Assembly: GCA_036937835.1 (NCBI GenBank)
Contig: CM072861.1
Span: 25,271,501 to 25,335,500, forward strand
Direction of reading: 5' to 3'
Source of the DNA: Pampus argenteus
Taxonomy: Eukaryota > Chordata > Actinopteri > Scombriformes > Stromateidae
DNA length: 64,000 nucleotides
Made by a program: the position numbers and the translations under genes. Of this stretch, positions 10,330-34,409 are shown in pieces. Below the pieces are notes generated by a model, which ran no database searches, was not told the DNA's origin, and saw nothing but the letters and a program-made list of their open reading frames with translations. Numbering within the stretch: position 1 is the first letter of the stretch; each line of letters starts with the position of its first letter.

Positions 10330-10925
10330 GACTCGTGTCCCGTCTTCTTTCAGTCTCTGCTGCTCAGGCACCACTTGGACGTCGGATTCGACCCGTGCAG
10401 CCCGGACTCGGCCCTTCCTGTGCAGCTTTGGGACCCGGAGGACAAATGGCAGCCCATTCAGGAGCGTCTAATTGTGGCCCGGGAAGCTCCACAAAGCCCC
10501 CCTGCCTTCGCCTTCAATAGGCTGCCCTGCGGAGGCCCGTGTGAACTGCAGAGCCTCCTTTTTTCTCCCCATCCTGCCTCAGTGTGTCAGCCTCCGCCCC
10601 CCCTGCACCTCCCGCCCCCTCCACATGTTAATTAATAGGCCTTACTGGCAGATTTGGATCCCGCTCGGCTTTGATTGAAGGCGGCCATTAGCATCTATTA
10701 ATTTTGCCTCTGGCGTTTTATCGGCGGCTCTGAAAGGAGGAATTAAGTGGTGTGAGTTATTGTGAGGACTCGGCTGTGAGGCTGAGTTAAAACGTGATTA
10801 TTGTCCCTGCGGCCCGGAGCCAGCTAACTGCTGCTAAGCCCTCTTGAAAGTGAAGGAGCGACTCCTCTCATTAGAGCCCAACAAGGGAAAGATATTAACA
10901 AGAAATAACTGCAAATTTCCTTTTT
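10330..10925. promoter_or_regulatory. Candidate enhancer (CNE-like block) upstream of emx
   Basis: About 600 bp of balanced-composition, repeat-free DNA with features typical of developmental enhancers: CACATGTTAATTAATAGG (E-box plus homeodomain palindrome, about 10,622-10,639), CTTTGATTGAA (TCF/LEF type, about 10,669-10,679), CCATTAGCATCTATTAATTT, TTTATCGGCGG, and further ATTAA boxes. It lies about 2.1-2.7 kb upstream of the emx start. Short open frames here (up to about 104 codons) lack starts, splice sites or domain content that would indicate a gene. Conservation cannot be measured from one genome. Confidence 0.45.
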
Positions 10926-11395
10926 CACCTACTTTCCTAACCCTAATCTCTCCTCTTCAAAAATGTAAAAGTTGAGCCGAGCGACGAGGCCGAGCAGCGA
11001 TGATACAGTAGTTCATCCGATGGACGTCAACTCGGAGGTTTTGTTTTTGAAAAACATCACGTTTAATTGGATGCCGAGGAGCAGCTGCAGGAAACACGGC
11101 TGCAGTTGTTGTTCGTGTCGCTCAGTCTGAGTTTCAGACAACTCAAACTGCTGAAAGTCAAATTCTGGACGTTTGGACACCAGAACAAAAAGACGCTGTT
11201 AGATGACGTCTGACTGGATCAAACATCATCGGTCATGATCAATAATAACACCACTGTTTCCTCTCATCTAATTAAAGCTGCAACGATCAGTAAATCCAAA
11301 GAAAATTAATGTTTCAATAATCTGTTAATAATCATTTTTCAACAGTTTTAAGATCAATGTTTGTGATTAAATAATATAAAGTGTTTGGAGGATTC

Positions 11396-11601
11396 TTTAC
11401 TTCCTTCCTTTCTTTATTTCCTTTCTTCCTTCTCTCCTTCCTTGTGCCCTCTTTCCTTACTTCTTTCTATTCTTTTTTCCTTCCCTCCATCCCTCCCTTA
11501 CAATCCCTCCTCTCCCTCTCTCTGTACTTCAGGTGTTTCCAGGTGGCTGTGAAGTGCCATGGGAACACTGTGACATGACAGCAGAGGCTGTGACCCATGG
11601 C

Positions 11602-11659
<58 letters not shown>

Positions 11660-11749
11660 CAGGGGCTGACCTGCAGGTTTCAGGTATTGTCTCAGCTTGT
11701 CAAACAGCCACTAACACACTGATCCCTTTACATCCGCTCAGCACTTCCC

Positions 11750-11801
<52 letters not shown>

Positions 11802-11916
11802 GACACAAGCTGAGTCCCGTTTCCATACTACACACTACATATATACTATTTCAAATTTTCAATTTTTTCAAACTATTTATTTATTTAGAGCACATTATAT
11901 ATATATATACACACAC

Positions 11917-12000
<84 letters not shown>
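11396..12000. repeat. Cluster of simple repeats: (CT)-rich, (CA)n, (CA)n, (TA)n
   Basis: A TTCC/TCTC pyrimidine tract lies at 11,396-11,523. (CA)n tracts lie at about 11,604-11,659 and 11,752-11,797, and a nearly pure (TA)n block at about 11,887-11,998. The last contains a short CATTTTTATA interruption flanked by mirror TA runs and could form a cruciform. Confidence 0.9.
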
Positions 12001-12111
12001 GTAAATAATGTACAATCTCATGATAGCTGATATATGTTTCATATTGTGACAAACACACGTGAAAAACATTTATTTTAAATTTAGGATGTGATGCTCTGTT
12101 GTGGCGGGCTG

Positions 12112-12126
12112 CAGCGCCACCTGGAG
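12112..12126 (-). promoter_or_regulatory. CTCF-like site, minus orientation
   Basis: CAGCGCCACCTGGAG; its reverse complement CTCCAGGTGGCGCTG matches the CTCF core. No scoring was run. Confidence 0.35.
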
Positions 12127-12793
12127 GCGGCCACAGCACGTTCAGCTTGATTTCAACTCTTTTCTTTGTTCTGAGTCAATGTGCTGAAATAATGAAGATA
12201 ATGACTAAAACAGAGTGGAAGAAGTAAAGATATAAAAGATAAAGTGAGGTCAAAGTTGTGATTTCAGACGCGTCTGGTAATAAAACAGTTTCTGCCGGTT
12301 CACCAAGTTACATTTAAGTCTTTTAAAGACATTTTAACACCACACAGAATATAATTTAATACTCGTTTCTGTCAAAAGTATGAAATGAAGAAGCAGCAGG
12401 AACGATAGATCCTAGAAATATTGATCTGTCACGTTTTTCCTGCACTATATAACAATAATTACTTATGATACAATTTATAAATGAAGAAGAACAAGAAAAC
12501 TGATGGATGGATTAACAGTGAAGATGAATGGATGAGTGGCAGCAGACTGTTTGCTGCAGGTCTGATGCTGCTGACTGAAACAGGTTCGAGTCTCTCTGTA
12601 GTTTACAGATGTGAGACGTCTCCTGTTACCGTCTACAGCGGCACAGACGATATTCAAGGAAATCAAACACTTTCTCATAACTTTTTTTTAAGGGAGCTGA
12701 ATTAAATGCTTATGAAGACTTTTTGACCTACAGATGACCTGTACTGTAAAGTTCACAGGTTTGAACTGCAGCAAGTGACATGCAAAAAGGCCT

Positions 12794-12813
12794 CTGCTGC
12801 CCTCTAGTGGTCA
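12794..12813 (-). promoter_or_regulatory. CTCF-like site, minus orientation
   Basis: CTGCTGCCCTCTAGTGGTCA; its reverse complement contains CCACTAGAGGGCAG, a textbook CTCF core. Confidence 0.45.
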
Positions 12814-12946
12814 TACAGGTTTATTACACAGCCTGACTGCTGCAGGACTCACTCTTCATATTCAATCAATCAGTTATCTTGATTTGATTATTGATAATTT
12901 GACTAAACTGCTCCCAAAAAAAAAAAACACAAGTCACATACTTTTT

Positions 12947-12969
12947 TTTATTTTTTATTTTTTTTTATT
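12947..12969 (-). terminator. Cluster of AATAAA polyadenylation signals for ccdc69
   Basis: On the minus strand there are three AATAAA hexamers (plus-strand TTTATT at 12,947-12,952, 12,954-12,959 and 12,964-12,969). They sit at the end of a long non-coding stretch downstream of the ccdc69 stop codon. AATAAA is common in AT-rich DNA, so this is tentative. Confidence 0.3.
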
Positions 12970-15900
12970 TAGTCAAGCCAAAAACAAAAAACAAGAGGAA
13001 GCATCGTGTGTACCTAAGGCACGCTGAAAAACAAACCGCTGGACAAGAAAAGATAAAATACAGAAGAAGCCAAAACTATACAACATGGAAACGTCTCTCT
13101 TATACGAACTCCTGGTTAAATCCTGGTCAAAGTGCTAGTGCATAAGGAGAAAGTTGTCAAAACACTTTGTTTGGCAATACAAATGTCACATGATCCACCG
13201 TCATGGTCACAAGAGGACAACATACTAAAACTGAGGAAATGCTGATATTTTTCACATCTTTAAAAGGTAACAAAATAGATCACAAACTGACAGATATTTA
13301 AGTTTTTTTAAAAGGCAAAATGTTTACAGTGATCATTATGTTCCTAAAATTAAAAATCACTCCGACAGTGAACGTGGCAAGTTAGCAAAAAACTAACGAG
13401 ACTCAGAGCCAGAAAACAACAACTACTGTTTCAACTGAATGAGGGGACAACAACTACTGGGACTTTTAATACGCATTTAATTTGCTGGCCAAAAGCAAAC
13501 ATTCAAGTCTTTATCTGCAGTTCGTTTTCTTGTCTTATATCTTTATTGTTGTTTATATTATTGTTGTGTACTGTCCCCTATGGAAGCGTAATGCATTCAC
13601 TTGAGAAAAAAGTGCCCCGTTTTTTCTGAATTAACTTGATAATTAGCAGATGTATTTTATTGTAAGATAATTATGTCTTTAATTCAGATTCAAATTAATC
13701 TTCAAAACAGAGCTGATTTGTTTTATTTTATTGAATGCATCACGCTTCCAGCTTCCTCGCAAGCATTTTAATGTACAGATAGCGTGTTATTATTTGCAAA
13801 ATATATATAATAATGAGTCCAAAATGGAGGAAGCCAACGTATTAGCAGAAATCAGAAATATGTGCTACAAATTCATAATCTTATGGACAATGAACCTTTT
13901 CTGTACAGTTAGCAACTGAGCTAGGCAGCTTGCTAACAAACTTTATTTCTATTTTTACGTCATGAAGTGGTAGAAGTAGAGATTCTTAGAACTTGTGAAC
14001 ATTTACGTCAAACACAACATCCGTTAAAACTGGGTTTTAACATGAATGCTAATCACAGCAACTGGTAATTACACATAATTAATGTCAACTGGTGACAAAC
14101 TAGCATGCTTGACACGCCATTTCAGCTCGCTAACATGTACACATGTAGATTTTAAGTCTCTACTCTTTAAGTACCGAAAAACGGAGAAGCGGTTCAAAGT
14201 AAAAAATATTCAGTCTGGTTCTTTTTATCTTATACCAGCTAGCTAGCATTTTACTGGTTAGCTTTCAAGTCACAACAGCTCGAACAACAAGTTAGAAACT
14301 GACACATATCAGCATGCTTGACACACTACTTTGGCTAACTAACATGTAGCGGTTAGCTTTTAGGACGCTACAGAACAAACAATTACCAGTTTCTTATTCA
14401 GTCTAGTTGTGTTTACGTTATTTTGACGAGCTAACATTTTACTGGTTCCAGTCACAACGTCTCACAAGAATGCACAAATTAACTTCTTTTTTTCTTTTAA
14501 CACTAGAACGTGAGCGTCATGGGAGCTACATGGGGCTTTAATACTGACTTCACTTAAAAATGTAGATTCTGTGGAGCAAAAACTGGCATTTGAGCTGAAC
14601 TCAAGCTGTAATTTACAATAAATGCTAACAGGCTGCTTGCTAACATAGAGCTGACTGTTAATATTTAGCATGCAATATTTAGCATGCAACATTTAGCGCT
14701 TTAGTTTTGTTAACATGCTATTTAGCATGTTATGTTAGCATTCATGTTAAAGTACAAGAAAGCTGACAACATTCGCTCCAAAGCCATGAACAGAAGTACC
14801 GGGTGCTAAATCTCGCTCTTGCAATTGTTTTACAAAATAATGTTTTCATTTTTGGGCTCATAAAAACCTCCAATGAATGAAGATCAGTCAAGAAACAAAA
14901 GGAAATAACAGTATCAACACATGAAAATGTGTAAAACCAAAGAAAATATACAAACTGACTGCAAAACATTTGTCATTGAACAGGACAAAAAAAATCAGTT
15001 GGTTGGGTTTAGATTTGTGCTGCAGTCCAGCTTTGTTTCACAGGGTTCACAAACTATCCAACATGACGTCCAGGTATAAACACGGAGTAATCAGTAACCG
15101 GTTCTGGTTTGCAGTCAAAGGCAAAGCTAAGAGGAGTTTCTAGGAATCATTTAAGGTCTTTTACTTGTAAGGAGTGAAAAACTGAAGTTAAATTTGTCGG
15201 AAAACTTGATCAGTGTCATCCTCTCAAGTACCGTAAACATTTAGCTTGGCACTTAATCCCATAAGAAGATGTTGTAACATCAGAAGACTGTATATCGTAG
15301 CTTTAAGTTAGCAGTTATGAAGATCAGCACATTTTCTCTAGAAAAACACTGAAGTTTGGCTTCTTCAACATGAACTACAAACATGGAGTTGACATCCTCA
15401 GTTTTTAGGTAAAAAGTACAGTTTGCTAAACTTGGGAAACCAAGTAATGTGCTTGAACAGAAAACATCTAATTTAACTAATGCTAATTTCTTATAATAAC
15501 ACGTGACATAATCAGCTTGACAGACTTATTTCAGGCACTTAGTTGGTTTGGTCACACCATGATTATTGGATTCAAAGTGAATCTGCACTGAGTTTCAACC
15601 TTGGAAAGCCTCGACAAACTGACATCTGTGTTACTGCGTGTCTTCACAGTGTTGACCTTTGACCTTTGACTAAACGTAGAGCGAGAAAGTCCAAAACAGA
15701 AGAAGCTAGCAGCTAGTTTTTTGAAGTCTGGGTACCTGAGTAGTTAAAAAGAGAGAGATTCAGTCTTGTTTTTATGTTAACTAACTAGCTAACTAGCATT
15801 TTACGAGCTACAGTAGCTCATCAGTGTGAAGCGCAAATGACCACGAAGCTCTGCCACCATCATCCGTCCATCTGTTTGTTTTCTAACTCTTTTGACAAAA

Positions 15901-16759
15901 CAAAACTTTAATTTTTCAGCTAAACTGACGCAGAAACACAGACCTGCAACTAACAATTATATCTGTTTATACTCATTAATTAATCTGCTGATTATTTTAT
16001 CGATTAATTGTTCAAATTGTGAAATAAATTACATTTACAATTTCTGGGGGTGACGCATTTTTACTTAACAAATTACTGAAATGATTAATTGATTATCAAA
16101 ATAGATTGACCAAGTGATTAACTGTTTCAGTCCTATATTGAAATGACTGGTTCTTGATTGTAAATAACATTCACGCCAGCAGCTGACCTTCTTCTTTAAC
16201 CTTCTTCATGGCGGTTAAAGCCAGATTTAATGGATGTTAAATGTCTTCAATGCGAATATGTTCCTGTTCGTTTATGACGTAAACCTTCATGGGAACTGAA
16301 GCATAAAGTGAACTTAACCATTAATTTGTCCTAAAATATGGAAAGTTTTTCTTGTGAAACCCTGAAGATCGTATTGAGTCTTGACTTCAGCTCTCTATGG
16401 ATGGCTCATTGACAAAAGAATTAAAAATAAAATACACATGAACAGAAACTGTTTTTTGGCTCGATACGGTTTTTAACAGGCAGCTTCCGGTTTTTTTGTA
16501 ACGTTTCCTCAGAGTCGCGGAGGTTTGAAGGTCCAGGATCATGTCGTTAACCCGGTCAGCTACCATTAGACTGTCGACAGGATTCAGGTTGAAGCCTTTA
16601 AATCTGATCCCAGAGCAGCGTTGTCACCTGCTGCAGTCGGTAGTTTGAAGCCTGAACCAGACGACCGCCTGAGACCGTGTGTAACAGCCGCTGTGCACAA
16701 ACACAGTCTGGTTTCTATCTACACAGGATCCGTGTTCCTGCTCATCATCATCTTCATCT
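12970..16759 (-). other. Putative long 3' UTR / downstream flank of ccdc69
   Basis: About 3.8 kb of AT-rich DNA without long open frames lies directly 3' of the ccdc69 stop. It is notably free of microsatellites. It contains GCTAGCTAGCATTTTAC-like motifs (about 14,240 and 15,780), TTAGCATG motifs (14,650-14,740), and a diverged copy of the ATTAAT-type dispersed repeat at about 15,950-16,140. Continuity with the ccdc69 transcript is inferred only from position and the polyadenylation cluster at the far end. Confidence 0.3.
15653..15670. promoter_or_regulatory. Triple TGACCT half-site (overlapping DR1 elements)
   Basis: TGACCTTTGACCTTTGAC is a perfect TGACCT-T-TGACCT DR1 followed by a third partial half-site. 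It is a candidate HNF4/COUP-TF/RXR site; function is unknown. Confidence 0.3.
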
Positions 16760-29139
<12,380 letters not shown>

Positions 29140-29330
29140 CCCTCCTCCTCCGACCTCTGCCGACGCCGTCAAGCCGCCCTCGGTCTCCGCTGCTCGGCTT
29201 CTTGTCCTCCGTGATCTTCCCTCTATTGACAACTTTCAAACACTCCGGAAAAAACTATGTGAACGCACCGATCCGGGGGGGCGGGGCTTATCTCCGCGCG
29301 GCCTTCAGGGACGCTGCGTAATTTAACCCT
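29140..29330 (-). promoter_or_regulatory. CpG-rich promoter and 5' UTR of ccdc69
   Basis: GC- and CpG-rich block immediately upstream of the ccdc69 ATG (29,139-29,137). It has a GC box GGGGCGGGGC at 29,277-29,286 and drops abruptly to AT-rich DNA after about 29,330. The minus-strand frame here is 5' UTR, not an N-terminal extension, because MGCSHSK matches the family start. Confidence 0.6.
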
Positions 29331-31852
29331 TTCAAACGACATATTTATTATCTTAATATTGTATGAGCCTTGAATTATGTTATGGTATTATAAATATGTA
29401 CGTACACATCACTTTACATATATACATGCTGTATACATTGTAATCACACTGTAATTCTTGGTTTATGCTTTTTATTTATCGATCTTTTGCTATTTTAATA
29501 TATTTTTATATTCTTGCTTCCTGCTTTGTTGAGCCAAAACCTCAGATTTATAATTTAAACAAGTTTATAATTATCATGTAATGAGATGTAACAATAAAGA
29601 ATATAGAAATAAATAGTTACTGTGAATATTGGTGTATATTGTTTTCATTGTTGTATTTGTTATAATTGTCATTTGTTATTATCAATCACTGTGATTATTG
29701 ATACAAGACTTTAAAAAGTCTTTTTTGTGAATCTCTTTGTGTCAAACATTTAACAAACAAACCTCAACATTCAGAAACTTTTTACTTTTGTTTTCCAACT
29801 AGTCACTAAAATGATTATTAACTTGATTACAAGTTGTATTAATTTCAATAAACTCTACTCACATTATTTTTTATGTTGTACTTCATTATTTATTTTTAAA
29901 TTTCATTAAATTTTATTTATTGTTTATTAATATTACTTCTTGATTTTTTTCTCAGTATCTCTTACTGCTGTCATGTCTTCCGTTATAAGGTCTAGTGTAA
30001 AGAAGATGAAGGAGACTTATTTTAAAACTTAAAATATTCACACCTGCACTAGTTTTATAGCTCTAAAGTTTTGAGTTTGTAATTTCCCACCGGATTTGAA
30101 GGCAACAACGTTTCAGACTGTGACATGCGCAGTAGCGGGTCTATTGTCTCTGATTTAAACTGTTACCGTAATGTTGAGAGAAGCTTTGATAAAGAAGTTA
30201 CACAACTGGCCTAAATCCTTCCTCATGTTTAGTTTGTTTCTACAGTTTAAAAATAGCTGCTAAACAGATTCCTGCATGTTGTTTTATTTATGATCATATT
30301 TATCCAGAGAACATTTATTTAGAAACATGCAGACCAATAACAGAAAAAGAAGAAAACGTTAATCAAAAACATCTTCATGAGGCAACATAAAGTCCAACTG
30401 AATTCACATCTAATCGTCTTTGCAGTCAGAAATAATGTCAACATGTTTTTAAGTGTGTTGTAAATAGTTTTATGTTATCAAAATGAAGACAGTTATTAAG
30501 TTATTAGGTCTGGCAGTGGATTTTTGCTGATGAAATGTTTTCTGGTGGCTCGTTCAACAAGCTAAGATGCACAACAAGATGTGTTCATGTTTGTAAGTTA
30601 GCTAAGAAGGAGACTTTCACAGGAAAGCGAATGGTCTTGTGTAGCAGGATGCTGTCAGGCTCAGTGTGACCGTCTGTCATCACTTTATGCAGACGTGATG
30701 GAAATAAGGTTGGCAGCCACGTAAGCAGCTGATGGAGCAGCATTTAATGAAAGGATAGTAGACAAAAGAAAAAAGTAAATTTAATTTAAGCTGGACTTTA
30801 AACAAGACCAATATTTAGTCTTGCTAGTACCCCCTATAGGCTGCAGGGTTTATTACAGCCATAATATAGTACATACTCTTGGAGTTGTTCTGAGGTCATT
30901 AAAATCTAAAGGGTTCCTCCTTTGGGGAGCAGAAATGTGATGATCTTCAGGACATAACACCATGTTGTTTTCACTACTGTCAAACATTAACACCACAAAG
31001 GAAGATGAAGCAGGAAACACAAAGCAGCTTGAACTAACCACTCATTGTTCCAGTGTCCATGGTTCACCCTGTATTCACCTCCAGAGATAAAACTGACTGC
31101 ACATATGTTATAGTTCAAGATAAGGAAACCAGTGGAAAATAATGATCTGCATGTGCAGACTAAGTTTTACTGAAGAGAGAAACAACTGGGACAGTGTTGG
31201 GAGCAAATGAAGCAAATCTTTCCTTTTATTTTAATAAAAGCCAGAAAATTGCAGCTGCATATTGGGTGTGTTTGTTTATTGTTCTGCATAGATACTTGCT
31301 GCCTGTTTATACTGTGGCGGTGGGTGGGGCTCCACCTAAACCTTATTTTGAAATCCAACAATCTCTATCTTGTAGCACCAAGGCTATTGATACTGAGATT
31401 ATCAGTTTAGTTTAGAGTCATTCTGTGTGCTATCCAGCTACAATCACCTGCCACCAGCGTCATTGTTTGGTTAAGCTGGGGACAAACCTAAAGATGAGCT
31501 GAAATCTACTGGACATCATTTCTGCCAACCAAAGAAGGAGCACAAACCTTCGGACCGAGTGATAACACACTGAACCACTGCTCAGTAACACCTGGAGTTC
31601 TGGTATTATTGCATGTAATGCACCAAAACAAACATGAAGGTCAACCAACTGCTTGTATATCTTCAGTGCAGTTTGTGATGGAAATGCTAAGTAGGTAATG
31701 TGGGCTGTGGAGAACACAAAGGGAACTGGAGATGAGCGAACATTGTTAGATTAAGTTAGCTTCAGATTCTGATCGGTTGTAGAGATATTCATTCTCTTTC
31801 CAGCTCAATCAGCCTTTCCTCTATTTCAAGCATATTTAAAACACACATTTGT
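29331..31852. other. AT-rich intergenic DNA, no gene seen
   Basis: No open frame above background. About 30,830-31,070 resembles a fish interspersed repeat: CCCTATAGGCTGCAGGGTTT, then GTTCTGAGGTCATTAAAATC, then GGTTCCTCCTTTGGGGAGCA. Related pieces lie at 46,610-46,870 and 60,985-61,085. Confidence 0.45.
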
Positions 31853-32097
31853 AGTCTCTGGAGAGTAGTTCTTTGTGGGTCAGACAGCACTGAGCATGTG
31901 CAAGAACACTATTTGCAGCTTTGCTAGCTTGTTGTGCTACATTTTGCAACCTCTGGACTTTCAGAGTGAAATTCTTTGAAAAACATAAGCAGAGACTGTG
32001 ATAAGTAGCACAACAAGCTAGTGAAGCTGTAAATAGAAGCACATTTCTGCACATGCTCAGTGGCGTCTGCATCACACAGAACTACTCTCCAGAGACT
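31853..32097. mobile_element. Foldback (MITE-like) element with about 90-bp inverted arms
   Basis: Left arm 31,853-31,940 begins AGTCTCTGGAGAGTAGTTCT and ends CTAGCTTGTTGTGCTAC. Right arm 32,005-32,097 is its imperfect reverse complement (GTAGCACAACAAGCTAG ... GAACTACTCTCCAGAGACT). A 64-bp non-palindromic loop separates the arms. Arms share the inner ACTGAGCATGTGCA motif in opposite orientation. There is no coding capacity. This is a non-autonomous inverted-repeat element of unknown family. Confidence 0.7.
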
Positions 32098-32536
32098 GAA
32101 AACATGATCACTGTTATTAGTCTTTCTAAACAAACTATCATGACCAAACTCTTCATGATGAAGGAGCATGTGACCCAGTGTGACAAACTCACGTTATTAT
32201 TTATTCACAGTTTAATAGTTTTTGCAGCACAGAGGAAGAAGATTTATCGGGCTTGTTAGTAGATCAGTTCAAAGTTGGTTCAAATCCAAAAATGAGATTT
32301 TTTGACAAGAATAAAAATATAGAAAATTGCAAGAATGATCCTTTAACAAGAAGCTACTGACCATCAACAGCTAACTCAATGACTGCATCATGTTGTAATC
32401 CATTACAGTACTCTGACTGAAAACAGTAGTCACATTACTGTAACACAATACAGAGTAACACTGGTCACTGGGAGGTGTGGGCGTCGGCCTGAATCAACTC
32501 ATGTCTGATATCATCACATTTCTAACAGCTGATGTC

Positions 32537-32583
<47 letters not shown>

Positions 32584-33742
32584 GCATCCCTTTATCAACA
32601 ATATTTAAACTGTAGTAAATAATGAGGACTGTAAAGATTCAAAATGTCAGCTGTAGTTTTGTAGTTTGAGAACAACGTTGCAGATTTGTTGGCCTGTTCA
32701 GAGCTGCAAGTTTCTGGATTTTTCTCCCCCTGCTTCTGTTTTATGAACGTTTATATGAGCAAGACATATGGGCCATAAACACACACACACACACACACAC
32801 ACAGTTAATCAGCAGGATGTGTGAAACCTCAGCATGTGAGACATAAGCACAGTTTGCGTTGGTTCAGAGACTCATTGAACCCAAGTGGCTGTAAACAAAA
32901 CTGCATGTAGGGATTTAAATATTATATATATTTTTATTAATAACACAGAACTAATAATTTATTGTATTTTTCTCTCAAGTGAATGCATTAAACTCTCCTG
33001 CTGGTTGCATTTGGCGCTTTTATACAACTGCAGCGAGCCAATCAAGCATTAAGTAGCTGTAGGTATAAGAGTGATAGACAGAAGTTTGTCACTTTAGTTT
33101 TTATTTTTATTAAAGTAAGAAATTACTTGAAGTTGACGAGTGCGCAATAAAATCCAGAAAAAACAAGCAAGTGTAACACAACAATCAACAAAGTGCTAAA
33201 AGGTTAAAGCTTAAAATGAATTGATCTACTGTGTATCCAAAGCCTGATATATCTATTTCCTTAGTTGTCTAAAAGTCATTAAAACATGTCAGTGAGCCAC
33301 ACGGCTGCACTGGAGGACATGTAGGAAAAATCTCCGTCTCCCCTCTGGTGTCTTGGTGTCCCCTTTGCTGCTTTTTCCCAACAGCAGGCCGACTCGGTTT
33401 ATCTCAAACGCCTTCCTGACTGCGGAGGATAAACACTCCTCTCATCCATCAGATGTTTCTCTACTAATTATCTATACCGTTAACACATCACAACATGGAG
33501 AAAAAAGGACATTACAAAGCAGCCGTCACCAGGCACGACCACAGGTTATTCTGTAAATGATCATAATTAAACCCAATAGATACACAAGATAGAATACAGT
33601 AGAACCTTAATATCTTAACTATATATCATAACAAACTACCAACACGTCACATCAAACAAATAGACATCACATTGTCTCTAATGCAATATGAAGGTAGGTT
33701 ATCAGGTATTTAGCAGCAGGTAAAGGTAGACATAGTGGATGG
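32098..33742. other. Intergenic DNA with two microsatellites
   Basis: (TG)n at about 32,538-32,580 and (CA)n at about 32,779-32,803. No exon was recognised. Confidence 0.5.
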
Positions 33743-33761
33743 ACTACATCTCCCAGCATCC
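33743..33761 (+). promoter_or_regulatory. ZNF143-like site
   Basis: ACTACATCTCCCAGCATCC resembles the ACTACAATTCCCAGCATGC motif of ZNF143/THAP11, and is followed by CTTAGCAAC, an RFX-like half-site. It is isolated from any recognised promoter. Confidence 0.35.
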
Positions 33762-33837
33762 TTAGCAACACCTAGGCGTCTCACAGCAGTCTGTCTACAC
33801 TCACTGTTCTGCTACAAGCGTCAGTTTAATCTTAACT

Positions 33838-33903
33838 TGATCCAATTAAGAGTTAGATCAGTTTGTGGATCAGCCAATCAGCATTCAGCTCTTAATTGGA
33901 TCA
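33838..33903. repeat. Perfect 15-bp inverted repeat
   Basis: TGATCCAATTAAGAG (33,838-33,852) and its exact reverse complement (33,889-33,903) flank a 36-bp loop containing CAGCCAATCAGC. It is a possible hairpin or paired protein site. Confidence 0.7.
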
Positions 33904-34409
33904 GATGTGCAGAAGATGAGTCATTTCCATTAGTCTTCCAGTAATGTTGACATATGTTGCATTATAAAACCATGTGAAACAGACTAATATCACATTTACT
34001 CAAGAATAAAAGTGAAAACCTCTCTTGTGTTTCTTCTCTCAAACTAAACTAAAATTTACACATTTAAAAGCAGATTTTCTTCTGGTTCTGTTTGTGCAAT
34101 TAGGAAACTTAAATAAAAAAAAAGAGTGTATGAAAAATGTTTTTCTGAATTTAATATTTTTGAAACAGTTTTCTTCGACTTTATGTCAACATCCTGAGTG
34201 TTAAGAGGGGCGGAGTTAGGATGATGTCACATTAGGTGGACGTCGAGCGATCGGACAGTAACAGAAAGCAAAGCAGCTGCTGTTGGATGGAAAGTTATTC
34301 TGATGTTGAAAACAACAACTGCTGCTCCTCCGTCTGTCAGAGACACTAAAAATATACACAAATTCACATTCCACACACGAGCTGCTCCGTGTGTGTGTGA
34401 CCGATTGTT

